This document shows positions 21,311 to 31,814 of a DNA stretch of 64,000 bases, one piece after another. Numbering within the stretch: the first letter of the stretch is position 1; every line of letters starts with the position of its first letter. A program made the position numbers and the translations under genes. Origin of the DNA: Aricia agestis. Taxonomy: Eukaryota; Arthropoda; Insecta; Lepidoptera; Lycaenidae. The stretch is from contig NC_056427.1 in assembly GCF_905147365.1 (NCBI RefSeq), positions 4,469,001-4,533,000 of the forward strand, written 5' to 3'. The notes beneath the pieces are model-generated. The model was not told the origin of the DNA, searched no databases, and worked only from the letters and a program-made list of their open reading frames with translations.

Positions 21311-21517
21311 AATTATAAAAAAAAAATACGCGTGACACTCGGGGACTACGGTAAAGCTGTTGCAATGCATTTTTTATCATCCCATGCAATTATAATTCGC
21401 ATACGTCTATGCGTGAACACCGTGCCGAACTCTGGCAACTTGGAATGGGTGGTGTTAGGATTTTTCGTTACAGAATTTCTTGATTCAGTCGCCATAGCAA
21501 TAGCTTAAAACGCATTG
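21311..21517 (-). repeat. Dispersed repeat shared with 24303-24580 and 36899-37090
   Basis: GTGACACTCGGGGACTACGG and AACACCGTGCCGAACTCTGG match those regions, the first in opposite orientation. Element ends were not defined. Confidence 0.4.
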
Positions 21518-22202
21518 GAGCTGGCGCGCACTACGACTTTTTGCCGCGCGCTTATTTTAGCGACCTACACAAATTCAAATAAAATGACACTTTATGACAT
21601 AGGCTATAGCTTATATTTTCTACCGACATTGGTCTAACAACCCATGCCGCCGCTGCTTTTCAGTAACGTAGAGTAAAATGAAACCTATAAGCCTATGTCA
21701 TAAAGTGACATTTTATTTGAATTTTTGTAGGTCGGTAAAATAATCGCGCGGCAAAAAGTCGTAGTGCGCGCCAGCTCTGAGCTGGCGCGCGGCAGCATGG
21801 GTCACTAGACAAATGGTACTCGGTAGAAAATGAAATCTGTAGCCTAGTTCGTAAAGTAACATTTTATTTGAATTTTGGTCGGTCGGTAAAATAATCGCGC
21901 GACAAAAAGTCGTAGTGCGCGCTAGAGCATTGGGTCAACTTAGAGCTGGCGCGCACTACGACTTTTTGTCGCGCGATTATTATACCGACCGACCAAAATT
22001 CAAATAAAATGTCACTTTATGAAATAGGCTATAGGTTTCATTTTCTACCGACAATTGCCTATCGACCGATGCTGCCGCTGCTTGTCAATGGCATAGAGCA
22101 AAATGAAACCTATAGCTTACATCATAAAGTGGCGTTTCATTTGAATTTTTATAGGTCGGTAAAATAATCGCGCGACAGAATGTCGTAGTGCGCGCCAGCT
22201 CT
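21518..22202. mobile_element. Cluster of three palindromic MITEs
   Basis: Copy a 21518-21777 and copy c 21942-22202 are palindromic, with ends GAGCTGGCGCGCACTACGAC and the complement. Copy b (21779-21928) is truncated on the left. All contain TCAAATAAAATG(A/T)CACTTTATG-type sequence and GAAACCTATAG. Related pieces occur at 2985-3062, 28970-29155 and 38668-38835. Confidence 0.65.
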
Positions 22203-22416
22203 TATTGCCAAGAGCCTTCCTGGCAATGAGCGTTGCTCCGTGCGTTGGTCCAATGAGTACAGCGGGCTTTATAAAGAAGCCTCCTAGGTTCAATGTTTTG
22301 TTGCGACTGTTGGTTTTATGATCGTGGGTTTGATTCCTGCATTGCTTGTGATCTCGCGGTCTAGCCGACAAACGGCTGCTTTCGGGCGGACGCAAATAAA
22401 TAGAGCCTAATGGCGC

Positions 22417-22546
22417 ATCCACATATGCCGCCGGGTTTGCCGCCGGCTTTCAGATTACCTTGCCACCGAAGCCGGCGGCACGTGTGCTTAGCCGGCGGCC
22501 GGGCCGCCGTCCGTGCTGCCGATATAAGCCGGCGGCATGTGTGGAT
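22417..22546. mobile_element. GC-rich foldback element
   Basis: ATCCACATATGCCGCCGG on the left is mirrored by CCGGCGGCATGTGTGGAT on the right, with GCCGGCGGC units between. Confidence 0.5.
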
Positions 22547-22553
22547 ACAGCAT

Positions 22554-22670
22554 AAGGGGCTATTTCACCACTTCCTGATAAGTGTCGGATAGCCGATCCG
22601 TCCGTCAGATATGTTCTGGATAGCCTGTCCGGCACTTATCAGGAAGTGGTGTCTGGTGAAACAGGCCCTT
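22554..22670. mobile_element. Short foldback element
   Basis: AAGGGGCTATTTCACCACTT and CCTGATAAGTG are mirrored by CACTTATCAGG, AAGTGGTG and AAACAGGCCCTT. Confidence 0.5.
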
Positions 22671-23147
22671 AGTCTTCAATCCATTACATATTTCAAAGCG
22701 TGGCATTTGGTTTGATTTGGAGGAGGACCTCTAAACTTATTCCTGTGAAGAGTGTGGTCTCCATATTTGGCTAGGTATCCATTGTCCTAACAATAGACAC
22801 GTAACACTATAAGCCTAACGCTTATCTGGGTAACGTATTTAAGGGACCATTATAATAATTCTATTCAACGTTTCAATGATACGGCGTTTTGTCTGTACAC
22901 GGTGCCGCGGTGGCATACATGCGTAACCACATTCCCATACGGAGTGGGTGTGGGACAATGTACGCGGTGTGCAGACTGTACGATTCCAATTTCGCAACAC
23001 AGCTCTGTGAGCACATTCTCGGCTATTGTTTCAGACGCCTTTTGTGTCCGACCTTATACGGTTATATGGTAGAGCTAAGGACAGATGAGCCATGCCATGT
23101 CTATTCATAGGCAACGTGTTTAAATGTTGCCTATTATAATATAATAT
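22671..23147. other. Intergenic, no gene seen
   Basis: An open frame at 22889-23110 lacks recognisable features. Nothing else assigned. Confidence 0.35.
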
Positions 23148-23468
23148 ACTACGTGGTAGAGCCATGCTTCGGCGCGAATGCGCCGGCTCGAGAGATACCC
23201 GAGAAATACCACGGGCTCACAGAAAACCGGCGTGAAACAGCGCTTGCGCTGTGTTTCACCGAGTGAGTGAGTTTACCGGAGGCCCAATCCCCTACCCTAT
23301 TCCCTTTCCTACCCTTCCCTATTCCCTTCCTTAACCTCCCCTATTGCCTCTTAAAAGGCCGACAACGCACCTGCAGCTCTTCTGATGTTGCGAGTGTCCA
23401 TGGGCGACGGAAGTTGCTTTTCATAGGTGACCCGTTTGCTCCTTTGCCCCCTTATTTCATTAAAAAAA
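23148..23468 (+). mobile_element. Family A SINE-like element, diverged
   Basis: Head TACGTGGTAGAGCCATGC with a small duplication (GAGATACCCGAGAAATACC). Minisatellite and A-tail are present. Confidence 0.72.
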
Positions 23469-24162
23469 ATAGCATAATAATATTATGCTATATTTATGCC
23501 ATGTCATATAGGTACTTTACCATATTATGATACTAGACGATTCCGTTACGTAAGAGTATGATTATAATAAATGATGCTAGTTGTGCCGGAATTATTTTAT
23601 CACGCTAAAACTGCTACTCCACAGCTACTCACAATCAACGCTGACCATCGACAATCACAGACGAATAAGCGACTCTACACGTACTCAAGTCTGTATACTT
23701 ATCTGTCGCGACTCGCGAGCCAATGATGCTGGATTTGGAGCTAACAGGACGTGTCTACCAATTTCCTGGTCTACAGCGACTTATCACACAATACGCTAGC
23801 GGCATACTTCCCAATTGGCGTGCTGACTCATTAGTTGAGTTGTCATTAAGAGTTAAGACGCCCTTGGATTAATTGGCGCCGGCTGATTTGGTGGAAGGAA
23901 TATGTGTCATGAGATGGCACTCGCAATTTCGTTCTTCTCTCTTAAAGAAATGCGTACAATTTTGGGTTAAAAATGCTATGTCCTTTCTTGAGGTTCAAAT
24001 TATATGTTACGTACTAAATTCAATCTAAATTGGTTCAGAGGTTGAAGCATAAATAGTAACATACAAACTGATAACCAATCCAGCGGTGGAATTATAGAGA
24101 CTACAGACTAACAACGATCTTGTGCCACTTGAATGGCATTGTTAAGGGGATGCGAAACAGCT
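23469..24162. other. Intergenic, no gene seen
   Basis: No supported feature. Short open frames only. Confidence 0.35.
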
Positions 24163-24302
24163 TTAAGGCTGCGTTACCGAATTGACCAATCACCATGCTC
24201 GAAATCTTCGCTGTCATTCCCCTGGAATAGCACGATTGGTCAATTCGGGCACCGCTAAGCTCCACTCCGCTCCGCTCCGCTTCAGTGGGAACGCAGCCTT
24301 AA
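24163..24302. mobile_element. Short TTAA-flanked MITE
   Basis: TTAA-GGCTGCGTT on the left (TTAA 24163-24166) and AACGCAGCC-TTAA on the right (TTAA 24299-24302). Inner mirrored blocks are GAATTGACCAATC and GATTGGTCAATTC. Confidence 0.5.
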
Positions 24303-24580
24303 GCTATTGCACAGCTTTTATCGCGGGCTTGGAGTGCGGCGACCGAATCAAGAAATTCCGTAACGAAAACAAACCTAACACCGCTCCTAACCTAACCTAA
24401 AGCCGCGTTGAAAGCGTTGAAAGAATCATCTAACGTCGTTTCAGTTGGGCAGACTTCGGTACGGTGTTTGTGTGATTGCGACTAGACGTGACAATTATAA
24501 TTGCATAAGTTGATAGAAAATGCTATGCAATAGCTTTACCGCGGCAGTCCCCGAGTGCCACACGTATTTTTTCTTTGATT
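24303..24580. repeat. Dispersed repeat shared with 21311-21517 and 36899-37090
   Basis: GACCGAATCAAGAAATTCCG and GACTTCGGTACGGTGTTTGT recur there in reverse complement. No gene. Confidence 0.4.
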
Positions 24581-24696
24581 TTATTCACAGATGGACGTGA
24601 ATTAACAACAGCTGCCTCTCAAGTGACGTTTTGCAAAATGGCGGTATCACTTCTTATTTTGACCAAAAGATCCTTATTTAGCTGTAATATAATATG

Positions 24697-25039
24697 GGGA
24701 CACCGGTTTCGGTTTCATAAAAACCAGGCCAGCTACGCAGGAGTAATTTTATAGTGCCCAAGTGTGTGCGCAGTACACGAGAGCACTCTCTATTCCTTTA
24801 CTCTCATAACCCAGTGGGACGGAAGACCGACACGACCGGCGAGAAATCAGGCGCAGGACCGACTTTTCACATGCCCATCCGATGCATGGATCATCTTACT
24901 TGTCACAGAATCAGGTACAGTGCAGGTATAGCCTGCATTGTCCTAACCAACCTTGGAAAAAACATGTTTCCAACGCGGGAATCGAACCCACGACCTCCGA
25001 GTCAAGAGCCACGCTCTTAACCACTGGACCACGGAGGCG
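24697..25039 (-). mobile_element. Family B tRNA-headed SINE
   Basis: Read on the minus strand it starts with a tRNA-like head GCCTCCGTGGTCCAGTGGTT (A-box region) and GTGGGTTCGATTCCCGC (B box), then a tRNA-unrelated body, and ends near GGGACACCGGTTTCGG. The head diverges from a functional tRNA and has no complete acceptor stem, so it is not called a tRNA gene. Confidence 0.7.
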
Positions 25040-25569
25040 TACTATTATTTATTATTATTTAGCTGTACTATTAGTTATTACTCAGTAAATTTATAACACT
25101 CGAAAGTCTACCGGCTTGTAACAAACAATAAACACTTATATTGTGCTCGTTTTCGTATCTCCCCCGAACACTCCTGTAAAATCCCTCTCTCGCGAACTTT
25201 AATTGCTTTAAAACGCCAGTGGGGTCTGGCCCCGTGAGGTGGTAACCCCCCCCAATCATCAGAGAGGGATGGATGATGGAAAGTTTTGGATAAAACATTG
25301 TTGGATTAGGATCGATGTACGTGTTGTAAGGCCAGGTTGACTTATGATGGACAAATAGGCGATTATGAACATGTCCCCTCGAACGAATGCCCCTCGCATT
25401 CGTCTACGATTGCCTATCGTAAATGCAATCAACCATGACCTTGGTCTACGATGGTCCAACGTAGAAATGTTTTTTGAAGTAAACCGAAGAGTTAAATTGG
25501 TTGGACAAAATGTTCAGACAGGAAATACTATTTCTTCTTTGTTGTGTTCAAACACACAAAATTATTTAT
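25040..25569. other. Intergenic, no gene seen
   Basis: It starts with a TATTATTTATTATTATTTAG microsatellite beside the SINE head. Nothing else recognised. Confidence 0.35.
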
Positions 25570-26073
25570 GTGTTGGATAGTCCATTTATCGAGGAAGGTT
25601 TATGTTGAATAAAATCACGCGGCGACTAATAGGACCGAAGAACCAGTGGAATATGTGAAAAACCGGGAAAAATATTCATCTTTTTTTTTATGAAATAAGG
25701 GGGCAAACGAGCAAACATGTCACCTGATGGAAAGCAACTACCGTCGCCCATGGACACTCGCAGCATCAGAAGAGCTGCAGGTGCGTTGCCGGCCTTTTAA
25801 GAGGGAATAGGATAATAGGGGAGGGTGGGGATGGGAAGGGAAGGGAATAGGGGAGGGTAAGGAAGGGAATAGGGTAGGGGAATGGCCTCCGGTAAACTCA
25901 CTCACTCGGCGAAACACAGCGCAAGCGCTGTTTCACGCCGGTTTTCTGTGAGAACGTGGCATTTCTCCGGTCGAGCCGGCCCGTTCGTGCCGGCTCGACG
26001 AGCATGGCTCTCCCACGTATAAATCTTTGTTATTATATTGTGTTGAGGCGGACGAAGTCGCGGACGACAGCTA
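25570..26073 (+). mobile_element. Family H repeat interrupted by a family A SINE
   Basis: Left part 25570-25680 (CCATTTATCGAGGAAGG) and right part 26021-26073 (TCTTTGTTATTATATTG, GAAGTCGCGGACGACAGCTA) read as one family H copy separated by the SINE. Confidence 0.45.
25680..26020 (-). mobile_element. Family A SINE-like element
   Basis: Complete minus-strand copy with a T-run (the A-tail), minisatellite and head GCTCTCCCACGTATA. A short extra GTGCCGGCTCGACGA sits near the head. Confidence 0.75.
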
Positions 26074-26434
26074 ATTAAATATAAAGAAAATAAATGACCA
26101 TTAGCATTACCTGATTGCCTCGTCACTCACTCATCAACTTTAGACATAATATTGTAATTCTAACTACTGACTCGGGGTTATTTCAGGCCGTTCCGTCGGC
26201 CGGCACAATCGTGCCATTTGGCTTCCCGCTTCGATCACATATTTGATCGAAGGCTTCCCACGTTTTAGATCCCAATTCGTCTCTACCTATGTCTCTACGA
26301 TTTCTCAGTCACCTACGTTTATTCACACTACGGTGTCTGTGTGTTAATTACAAGGGGAAAGCTCGTTAGAATTGATACTGTTGAGTGCTAAGTTTGGGAA
26401 ACGTTTAATGCGTTAAATAATGAGAACTTAATTG

Positions 26435-27894
26435 TATAGGCCTCTTGGATATCGTTGCTAAGCTACGGCAACGCCGCGGGTCGGTTGACGGCGGAAACTC
26501 ACGGGCGCTTTTCTCATATGATTCTCATACAAGTCACTGCACTTTTTTGGTAATTGTTTATATTTTTAGCACAATAAAAAGTAATGAGCCCAATTATTAT
26601 TGATTGTGGACTTCGTAATGTTTCCGCAGACTTTTTCCGCGGAAAATCAGTAAGTACTTATCGAAAGCTATATTTACTTAAATATACTCGATCATGAAAT
26701 ATTCTTTCAAATTCATTGAATATGATTTTTTACTTTGTATTTATTTATTTGTAAGATCATCTTCTTAGTTATTATACTTATTACTAAAAACAGGTTGTTT
26801 ACCTAATTACAAATTATAGAGCACAAACTAATTCCAAAGCAATCATGTTCATGAAGTCTTCGAAATCCATGATGATGGAGAACGAATCATCCGTGTAAAA
26901 GTAATACCACAGACCAGAGTAGGTAATCGACTGTACGACGTGAAAGTGGAGCTATGTATTGAATAATCTAAACAAATATATTTTCAGCAACTTTTCAACC
27001 ATACATGCAAAATAAAAATGGAAAATGCAGATGTATTTCATTATCAAAGAAATTTTTTCTTTGATTTTTATGATTAATATGTAATATAATAAATTTACTA
27101 GATGACGCCCGTAACTCCGTTATGCCATAACTCTTGCACAACGGAGTAACCGCGCGGGATTCGGGAACCGTACATTTTCCCGAGACAAAAAGTATCCTAT
27201 GTCCTGTGGCGTAAATATAGGGCTGGCAAAATGCCACGGGCCCTCGACCCAAATGGGCAAAAATTTTTAAGTACATAATAAACGTGACGATTTTTACTGA
27301 TAGAGCCTCATCAATTTGCCACGGGCCCCGGATCTTATAGTTACGCCACTGTCTATGTCCTTTTTCGGGACTCTTAAGAATATATTATGGAGTTATCCAT
27401 GCCAAATTTCAGCAAAATCTGTTCAGCAGTTTAGGCGTTAAGAGGTAACAGACAGACACACTTTCGCACTTATAATATTATAAATGCGAAAGTGAATTAG
27501 TAATAAATATTGAACCGACAATAGTTTTTTTCAATTACAATATATTATTATACATAAAACAATGGTATTAAAAGTAACTTGCATATTTTAGAAATATTCA
27601 TGCGAGAGCATGATTAATAATCGGCATGTTGATTTCGATACGTTTCCCAATTCCGTCTCAGAAACGAATAAAACGTTAATTTACGAATGCGAGATTGGGA
27701 TTTTTTGCACCCTACAACACAACAGTACCTCGTACCGCCCATATTTTCCTTATTCAGTGCACTTTTTAACGTTTTCAACGTGTTTTCATTTTAAACTAGT
27801 AAACCGTATTTCACAGCTGATCGCACTCTGACACCCACGTGTTGCCTGAATCTGCCACTCGCCGCGCCACTAGAGATATCCAAGAGGCCTATAG
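26435..27894. mobile_element. 1.46-kb TIR element without a transposase
   Basis: TATAGGCCTCTTGGATATC (26435-26453) is repeated exactly in reverse complement at 27876-27894. No frame inside encodes a recognisable transposase. A family H fragment (about 27103-27485) lies within. The call rests on one perfect 19-bp inverted repeat. Confidence 0.45.
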
Positions 27895-28428
27895 GCTAAT
27901 GTTTAACATACCCAATACGATGGTAATTTAGTTTAATGACATAGGCTGCGTACGACTCTTAGATCGCTCGAAAAGTGGGAGAAGGAGAAGCCATGAAGAT
28001 TGTCAGACTGGATTTATATGCGTCCGCGCGAACGAGCGGTTTGGCCGTTACACCGCAATCACAAGCAATTGTAATTAAGTACTTAAATGTATGTAAATGA
28101 TGTATGTGAATATCGACAAATTGGCTCTCAAATTTTTTCTATCTCTCACGGTTGTAAAATGGCAGCCATTTTAGTTTTTCTCGGGCTTTCACACTAATCT
28201 GACCTACGTACTTCTCATGTAAATATCCTATGAAGATAATAAAGGTCTCATTTGCTAGATAAAGTTATGGACTACGCTAACACAGGCAGCATGTTATAAT
28301 TTTCATGGAATTAAACATAGAAAAACCAAAATTTAAGAAAAAAAATGTGAATTTTTAAATTAATGGCTTTTTGTGAAAAATCTAGTCTATCTAATATATA
28401 CAAGAATTGCTCGTTTAAAGATATAAGA
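27895..28428. other. Intergenic, no gene seen
   Basis: No supported gene. GCGAACGAGCGGTTTGGCC near 28030 has a degenerate inverse near 28600, hinting at another TIR element spanning 28018-28620. Confidence 0.3.
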
Positions 28429-28503
28429 TACATAGTATCGCTTGAGAAATCGCGGCAACGAGCGGCCACGGGCGGCCGTAGACTTCTCAAGCGATACTAT
28501 GTA
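28429..28503. repeat. Perfect 20-bp hairpin with GC-rich loop
   Basis: TACATAGTATCGCTTGAGAA (28429-28448) and its exact complement (28484-28503) flank a 35-base GC-rich loop. Confidence 0.7.
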
Positions 28504-28969
28504 TTACAAGAATGAAAATAAAGTTTAAAATCATATGACGCAGAAAGTTCTCGCCTCGCCGCTGCCATTCCGGTGTAGCGCGGCCTCTACGGTTTAGCGG
28601 CCAAACCGGGCGTTCGCGCCGCCGCATATGAGTTCAGCCGTGTTTCTGCAAAAAGTATAGCTAGAGTAATATAATAATAATGTGTGTGTGTTCATGTGTT
28701 GTGACTTGTGAACTCGTGAAAATTCCGTGGTTATTATTGGTTGGTTACTTTACTAAGTACATAAGCTGCTGGCTACCTGCGGTGAAACACGGTTTTCCTT
28801 TAAACCAATAGCGCTAAACGTTAACGTGGGTTGTCGACGCGGAGAAAATGTATTTTGTTAATTCGTCTTGTGGCTTTGGCATTGGGTGACCTTTCCACGC
28901 TGGCCGTTGGACTAATCCTTTAGTTTTGACTTCTATGTTTGTATAAGAAATGCGCTAATACAAAATAAT
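28504..28969. repeat. Arm of the 6176-6755 element, then unassigned DNA
   Basis: 28504-28590 (AAAGTTTAAAATCATATGAC, CTGCCATTCCGGTGTAGCGC) matches the right arm of the 6.2-6.8 kb element. The remainder is unassigned. Confidence 0.45.
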
Positions 28970-29155
28970 TTTATGACCTAGGTCCTGGGCTATAGGTTTC
29001 ATTTTGCTCTAAGCCACTACAAAGCAGCGGCGGCATGGGTCGCTACACCAATGTCAGTAGAAAATGAAACCTATCGCCTGGGTCATAAAGTGGCATTTTA
29101 TTTGAATTTTTGTTGGTCGCGGTCGCTCGCGGCAATGATCGGAAAGCCTCCTTTA
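28970..29155. mobile_element. Palindromic MITE related to the 21.5-22.2 kb cluster
   Basis: GGCTATAGGTTTCATTTTGC is mirrored by AAAATGAAACCTATCGCC, followed by GGCATTTTATTTGAATTTTT and GGTCGCGGTCGCTCGCGGC. A close relative is at 38668-38835. Confidence 0.5.
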
Positions 29156-29365
29156 CAATTTAAATGCCTTTATTACCCCTTAACCACCCTTAATACATTA
29201 ATAACGCCAATCAGCCGTTAAAACTTAACGCTGAAACAATAACAATTATCGCTAATTGTTAATATCAGTCCCGACTCATGGTGCAGGCGCTAGACGTGGT
29301 CACAGAATACATATTAGTTTAACAAACGTGGTTGAGTATCATGCAAAATCCGAGTGACTATGACC

Positions 29366-29611
29366 CATAAAGTTAATATTACCTAGCGGAATAGAGCAAC
29401 AATCTCGAGCTGTCAAACGTAACTGAAATTAGTTTTCATCTGTGTGTAAAAATATGTGTACGTATACACTTACAGAAGCATGATTGAACATGATTTCTAT
29501 GAGATTAAATTGTCAACGTGCGGCACGTGCCGACTGGACGTCAAAAAAAGAGTGCTGCTGTCATGTATCACACGTCTCTTTTTACCACGCAGTGTTACTG
29601 ATAGTGACATC
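29366..29611 (+). mobile_element. Family F element, 3'-truncated
   Basis: Left end CATAAAGTTAATATTACCTA and GCGGAATAGAGCAAC. The body matches the complete copies at 37987-38283 and 40253-40549, but the right TIR is missing. Confidence 0.6.
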
Positions 29612-30529
29612 ATCTGCTTACCTGCTACACACGCGCAAAGTTCAGTTGGTTCAGTTGCTCATTAATTCTTCTGTGTAGTCCATAGATAATACAATATATA
29701 CCTATAGGAGTAGTCTGTGGTTGCTCGTATTATATGATATAATTAATATTATATAATTAAAAGCACTTAAATAATAATATAGGAATATCGCGTCCACAAA
29801 TCCGTCGTCCATTTGAAAATGTATGTGAAACATGTCTGGCAGGTAAAACATACAAGTGTTCAAATGTGTGAGCAAAGTCTTCAAAGTCTTTGTTCAAACA
29901 TTTGTCTGTGTCTGGCGCCGGCATAATGCTATGACCGGATTTTTAGGGTCAGCGTAGACAGAACGGAGTTAAGCGAAGAGAACTTATCTAACGCTCTTGA
30001 AAATAAACTTTAAAATTACTGAACTAAAAAGTATAAATGCTTGAACCTTACAAAAATGCTCGCGCCTCAAGGATATGCGCAGGTTCCTTATCGCACTTTA
30101 GTGTAATAATTTTAGTTTATTGTCACTTGACAATACCGTAAGTAAGACCCTTATGGATATTCAATAATCAATACATTGCGAAAAAGAGGATAAAATTGTC
30201 CGGCAAGATCCCACATTATTCTATGACCTTTACTAATAAATCCGCTGTAGGAATTCGGTACTCACATTTTGCATACTCACTTACGTCTAGCGCCCGGTCT
30301 ATCAAGCCAATCTCGTTAAACGGCGTAATGTGTGCCGTTATTATTGTAATTGGATCATTATTGAATCGAATTATTGGGGTTTTGAAACGGTAAATTTAAT
30401 GGGGATATACCATAGAAATGTAATACGGTATTTATACATATTATTATAAAACAAAGTCACTTTTTTCCCCTCATGTCCCTCTGTTCCCTTTAATCTTTGA
30501 AACTACGCAACTTATTTTGATTATTCTTT
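29612..30529. other. Intergenic, no gene seen
   Basis: A/T-rich with short open frames only. No repeat family assigned. Confidence 0.35.
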
Positions 30530-31105
30530 CAGTGTTAGATAGCCCATTTATCGAGGAAGTCTATAGGCTATATTTTATCACGTTAAGACTTATAGGAGCG
30601 AAGAAATAGAGGAAAATGTGGAAAAACGGGGAAAATTATTTGAAAGGGCTAATGGCGTTTGTGCACTACACGGAATTTTACCATCCGGCGCGGCGCGGCA
30701 TCTCGATTTCCTACCTTATTTATTTGGCAAACGTGAAAGTTATAAACGCCGGACGGTAAAATTCCGTGTAGTGCACAAACGCCCTAATTTGAACGCGTTA
30801 ATCTCAGAAACTACTGGTCCGATTTGAAAAATTATTTCAGTGTTAGATAGCCCATTTATCGAGGAAGGCTATAGGCTATATTTTATCACGCTAAGACTGA
30901 TAGGAGCGAAGAAATAGAGGAAAATGTGGAAAAACCGAGGAAATTATTTGAAAGGGCTTATCTCGCGAACTACTGGAGCAATTTTTATGCTATTTGGCTC
31001 CGATAAGAAGTAGACCACGTGAAGGATCATAGGCCATCGATTTTAATCATTTTTTTCAGTGGCTATATATTTTATACCCGTGCGACGTCGGGGCGGGACG
31101 CTAGT
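30530..31105 (+). mobile_element. Family H repeat (Helitron-like) with a nested MITE
   Basis: The GTGTTAGATAGCCCATTTAT block occurs twice (about 30532 and 30840), each followed by TTTTATCACG(T/C)TAAGACT. The unit ends near GCGACGTCGGGGCGGGACGC followed by TAGT. CTAG|T after a GC-rich hairpin is Helitron-like. The MITE at 30654-30783 splits it. Confidence 0.5.
30654..30783. mobile_element. 130-bp foldback MITE with CTAAT duplication
   Basis: GGCGTTTGTGCACTACACGG on the left is mirrored exactly by the right end. CTAAT flanks both sides (30649-30653, 30784-30788). Confidence 0.65.
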
Positions 31106-31251
31106 AGAACAGTAATTTAAACAGGTCAAATCCATAAACTATAGTATTTTAGTAACAAAAAGATAAGGAAGGTATTAAAAAAATGTTTTGAAGAAACCAT
31201 ATAAAGTAAGTTTAAAAAATAACCTTAAACGTTTTTAAGTAACTAAAGTAG

Positions 31252-31303
31252 ATTTGTTTCATTACCTACTTACTACATGTAGTAAGTAGGTAATGAAACA
31301 AAT
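31252..31303. repeat. Perfect 52-bp palindrome
   Basis: Left arm 31252-31277 and right arm 31278-31303 are exact complements with no loop (centre CTACA|TGTAG). Confidence 0.85.
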
Positions 31304-31318
31304 TACGGTATGTATACC

Positions 31319-31494
31319 GAGGGGTTAGTGCGAGTTTTATTCGATCCGACGTATCGAGCACGTTTACGCGAAATTATATGGGATCAAAGCAGTATCCACG
31401 TTAACCAGTAAATGGCGCTGCTTTGATTCCATATAAATTCGCGTTAACGTGCTCGATGCGTATGATCGTATAAAACTCGCACTAACCCCTCTGG
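31319..31494. mobile_element. Foldback MITE
   Basis: GGGGTTAGTGCGAGTTTTAT on the left is mirrored by ATAAAACTCGCACTAACCCC on the right. Inner mirrored blocks include GGGATCAAAGCAG and CTGCTTTGATTCC. Confidence 0.6.
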
Positions 31495-31667
31495 TCGTTC
31501 GCTTAAGAGGGAGTAATTCTTTGGCCTAGTGTTACCTGTCTCCAATCTCCAAGAACGAATCTTGCGTGATGAATTACTTATTATCTGCGACGTGGCTAAA
31601 CGTATTCCCATCTTCATTTTTTGTCCAACAAATCCACATTCTCACACCACTTTTCTCTTGTTTCCAG

Positions 31668-31814
31668 CACCCTGGTCCCGTGGAAACACTTTCGCGAGGA
31701 GCTGAACAACGTCCACCCGATATCGTCGGGGCTGGAGACGATGGCGCTGAAGACGACCATCGACCTCACGTGCAACGACTTCATCTCCAACTTCGAGTTC
31801 GATGTGTTCACCAG
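31668..31814 (+). CDS. Cbl: Cbl exon a: EF-hand
   Basis: Acceptor TTGTTTCCAG, donor GTGAGG. It encodes TLVPWKHFREEL, HPISSGLETMALK and DLTCNDFISNFEFDVF, the EF-hand of the tyrosine-kinase-binding region. The first base completes a codon from an upstream exon, proving that more 5' exons exist. Degenerate copies of its 3' end recur in the next intron. Confidence 0.95.

Noticed and set aside
22889..23110. 73-codon open frame as a small gene
   Set aside because: No start context, homology, signal peptide or splice sites support it.
24960..25039. tRNA gene on the minus strand
   Set aside because: The A and B boxes are present, but the acceptor and anticodon stems do not pair and the sequence continues into a SINE body. 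The same applies to 60060-60135 and 60600-60676.
1..31667. Missing 5' exons of Cbl (four-helix bundle)
   Set aside because: I looked for the expected upstream exons and recognised none. They may be outside the window or too short to see by eye.
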